A stretch of DNA of 7,124 nucleotides. Origin: Halobacteriovorax sp. (GTDB taxonomy: Bacteria; Bdellovibrionota; Bacteriovoracia; Bacteriovoracales; Bacteriovoracaceae). The stretch is from assembly GCA_002686115.1 (NCBI GenBank), contig NZAF01000172.1, forward strand, positions 1-7,124, read 5' to 3'. The position numbers and the translations under genes were made by a program. Below, one piece after another: positions 7,034 to 7,124 of this stretch. Under the pieces are notes generated by a model. That model was not told where the DNA came from. It saw only the letters and a list, made by a program, of their open reading frames with translations, and searched no databases. Positions within the stretch are counted from its first letter, which is position 1; each line of letters starts with the position of its first letter.

Positions 7034-7124
7034 TTAGCCTACATCTTTGAAAAGTGATTCATCAATGATGGTTTGGTCGATGATTTGTTGCGCCATATTT
7101 ATGCACTTACCGCACTGAGAGCCA
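7034..7124 (-). CDS. bfd: Bacterioferritin-associated ferredoxin (Bfd), C-terminal end
   Basis: On the minus strand a frame enters from the right edge and stops at TAA (7036-7034). The last 29 residues begin GSQCGKCINMAQQIIDQTII. This matches the second half of Bfd proteins, where a GxQCGKC segment supplies the last two of four cysteines that bind a [2Fe-2S] cluster (E. coli Bfd has NQCGKCVRAARDVM). Bfd reduces the iron core of bacterioferritin and so releases stored iron in the cytoplasm. The first two cysteines would lie beyond the window, with the gene starting roughly 100 bases further right if it has the usual 60-70 residues. It is convergent with receptor B, with 113 bases between the stops, so it is not in the same operon. 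A related BFD-like [2Fe-2S] domain at the end of a larger protein is less likely given the short tail. Confidence 0.85.
   Translation of the reverse strand, partial: GSQCGKCINMAQQIIDQTIIDESLFKDVG

Overview
The window looks like the chromosome of a marine gammaproteobacterium, most probably of the Alteromonas/Alteromonadales type. This rests on the long TonB-dependent receptors with signatures common in that group, the moderate G+C content, and a FecI/FecR pair next to receptors. No rRNA or other phylogenetic marker is present, so the assignment is an inference from gene style.

Layout, left to right: (1) The 3' part of a TonB-dependent outer-membrane receptor, called receptor A here, is open at the left edge and runs to 1989. 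A good Rho-independent terminator follows at 2037-2064. (2) An ECF sigma factor of the FecI type (2156-2716) is followed one base later by a FecR-type transmembrane anti-sigma regulator (2718-3773). (3) After a leader of about 225 bases comes a complete second receptor, receptor B, whose start is uncertain (preferred 3999-6920). It has a signal peptide, an STN signalling domain, a plug and a barrel. The leader contains a TATAAT box, AT-rich inverted repeats and a strong hairpin. (4) On the opposite strand at the right edge (7034-7124) is the C-terminal end of a bacterioferritin-associated ferredoxin (Bfd), convergent with receptor B. No gene-free stretch exceeds about 225 bases, and I see no tRNA, rRNA, CRISPR array or insertion sequence.

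How it works together: sigma factor, FecR and STN-bearing receptor B form a textbook cell-surface signalling unit. Ligand bound by the receptor would signal through its periplasmic STN domain to the C-terminal part of FecR. FecR would then release or activate the FecI-type sigma factor to transcribe receptor genes. The unusual part is that receptors A and B are clear paralogues lying on either side of the sigma/anti-sigma pair. They share loop motifs and a cysteine pair but differ in codon style. This suggests one ligand family handled by two receptors. The ligand cannot be read from the sequence. Bfd next door hints at iron but does not prove it.
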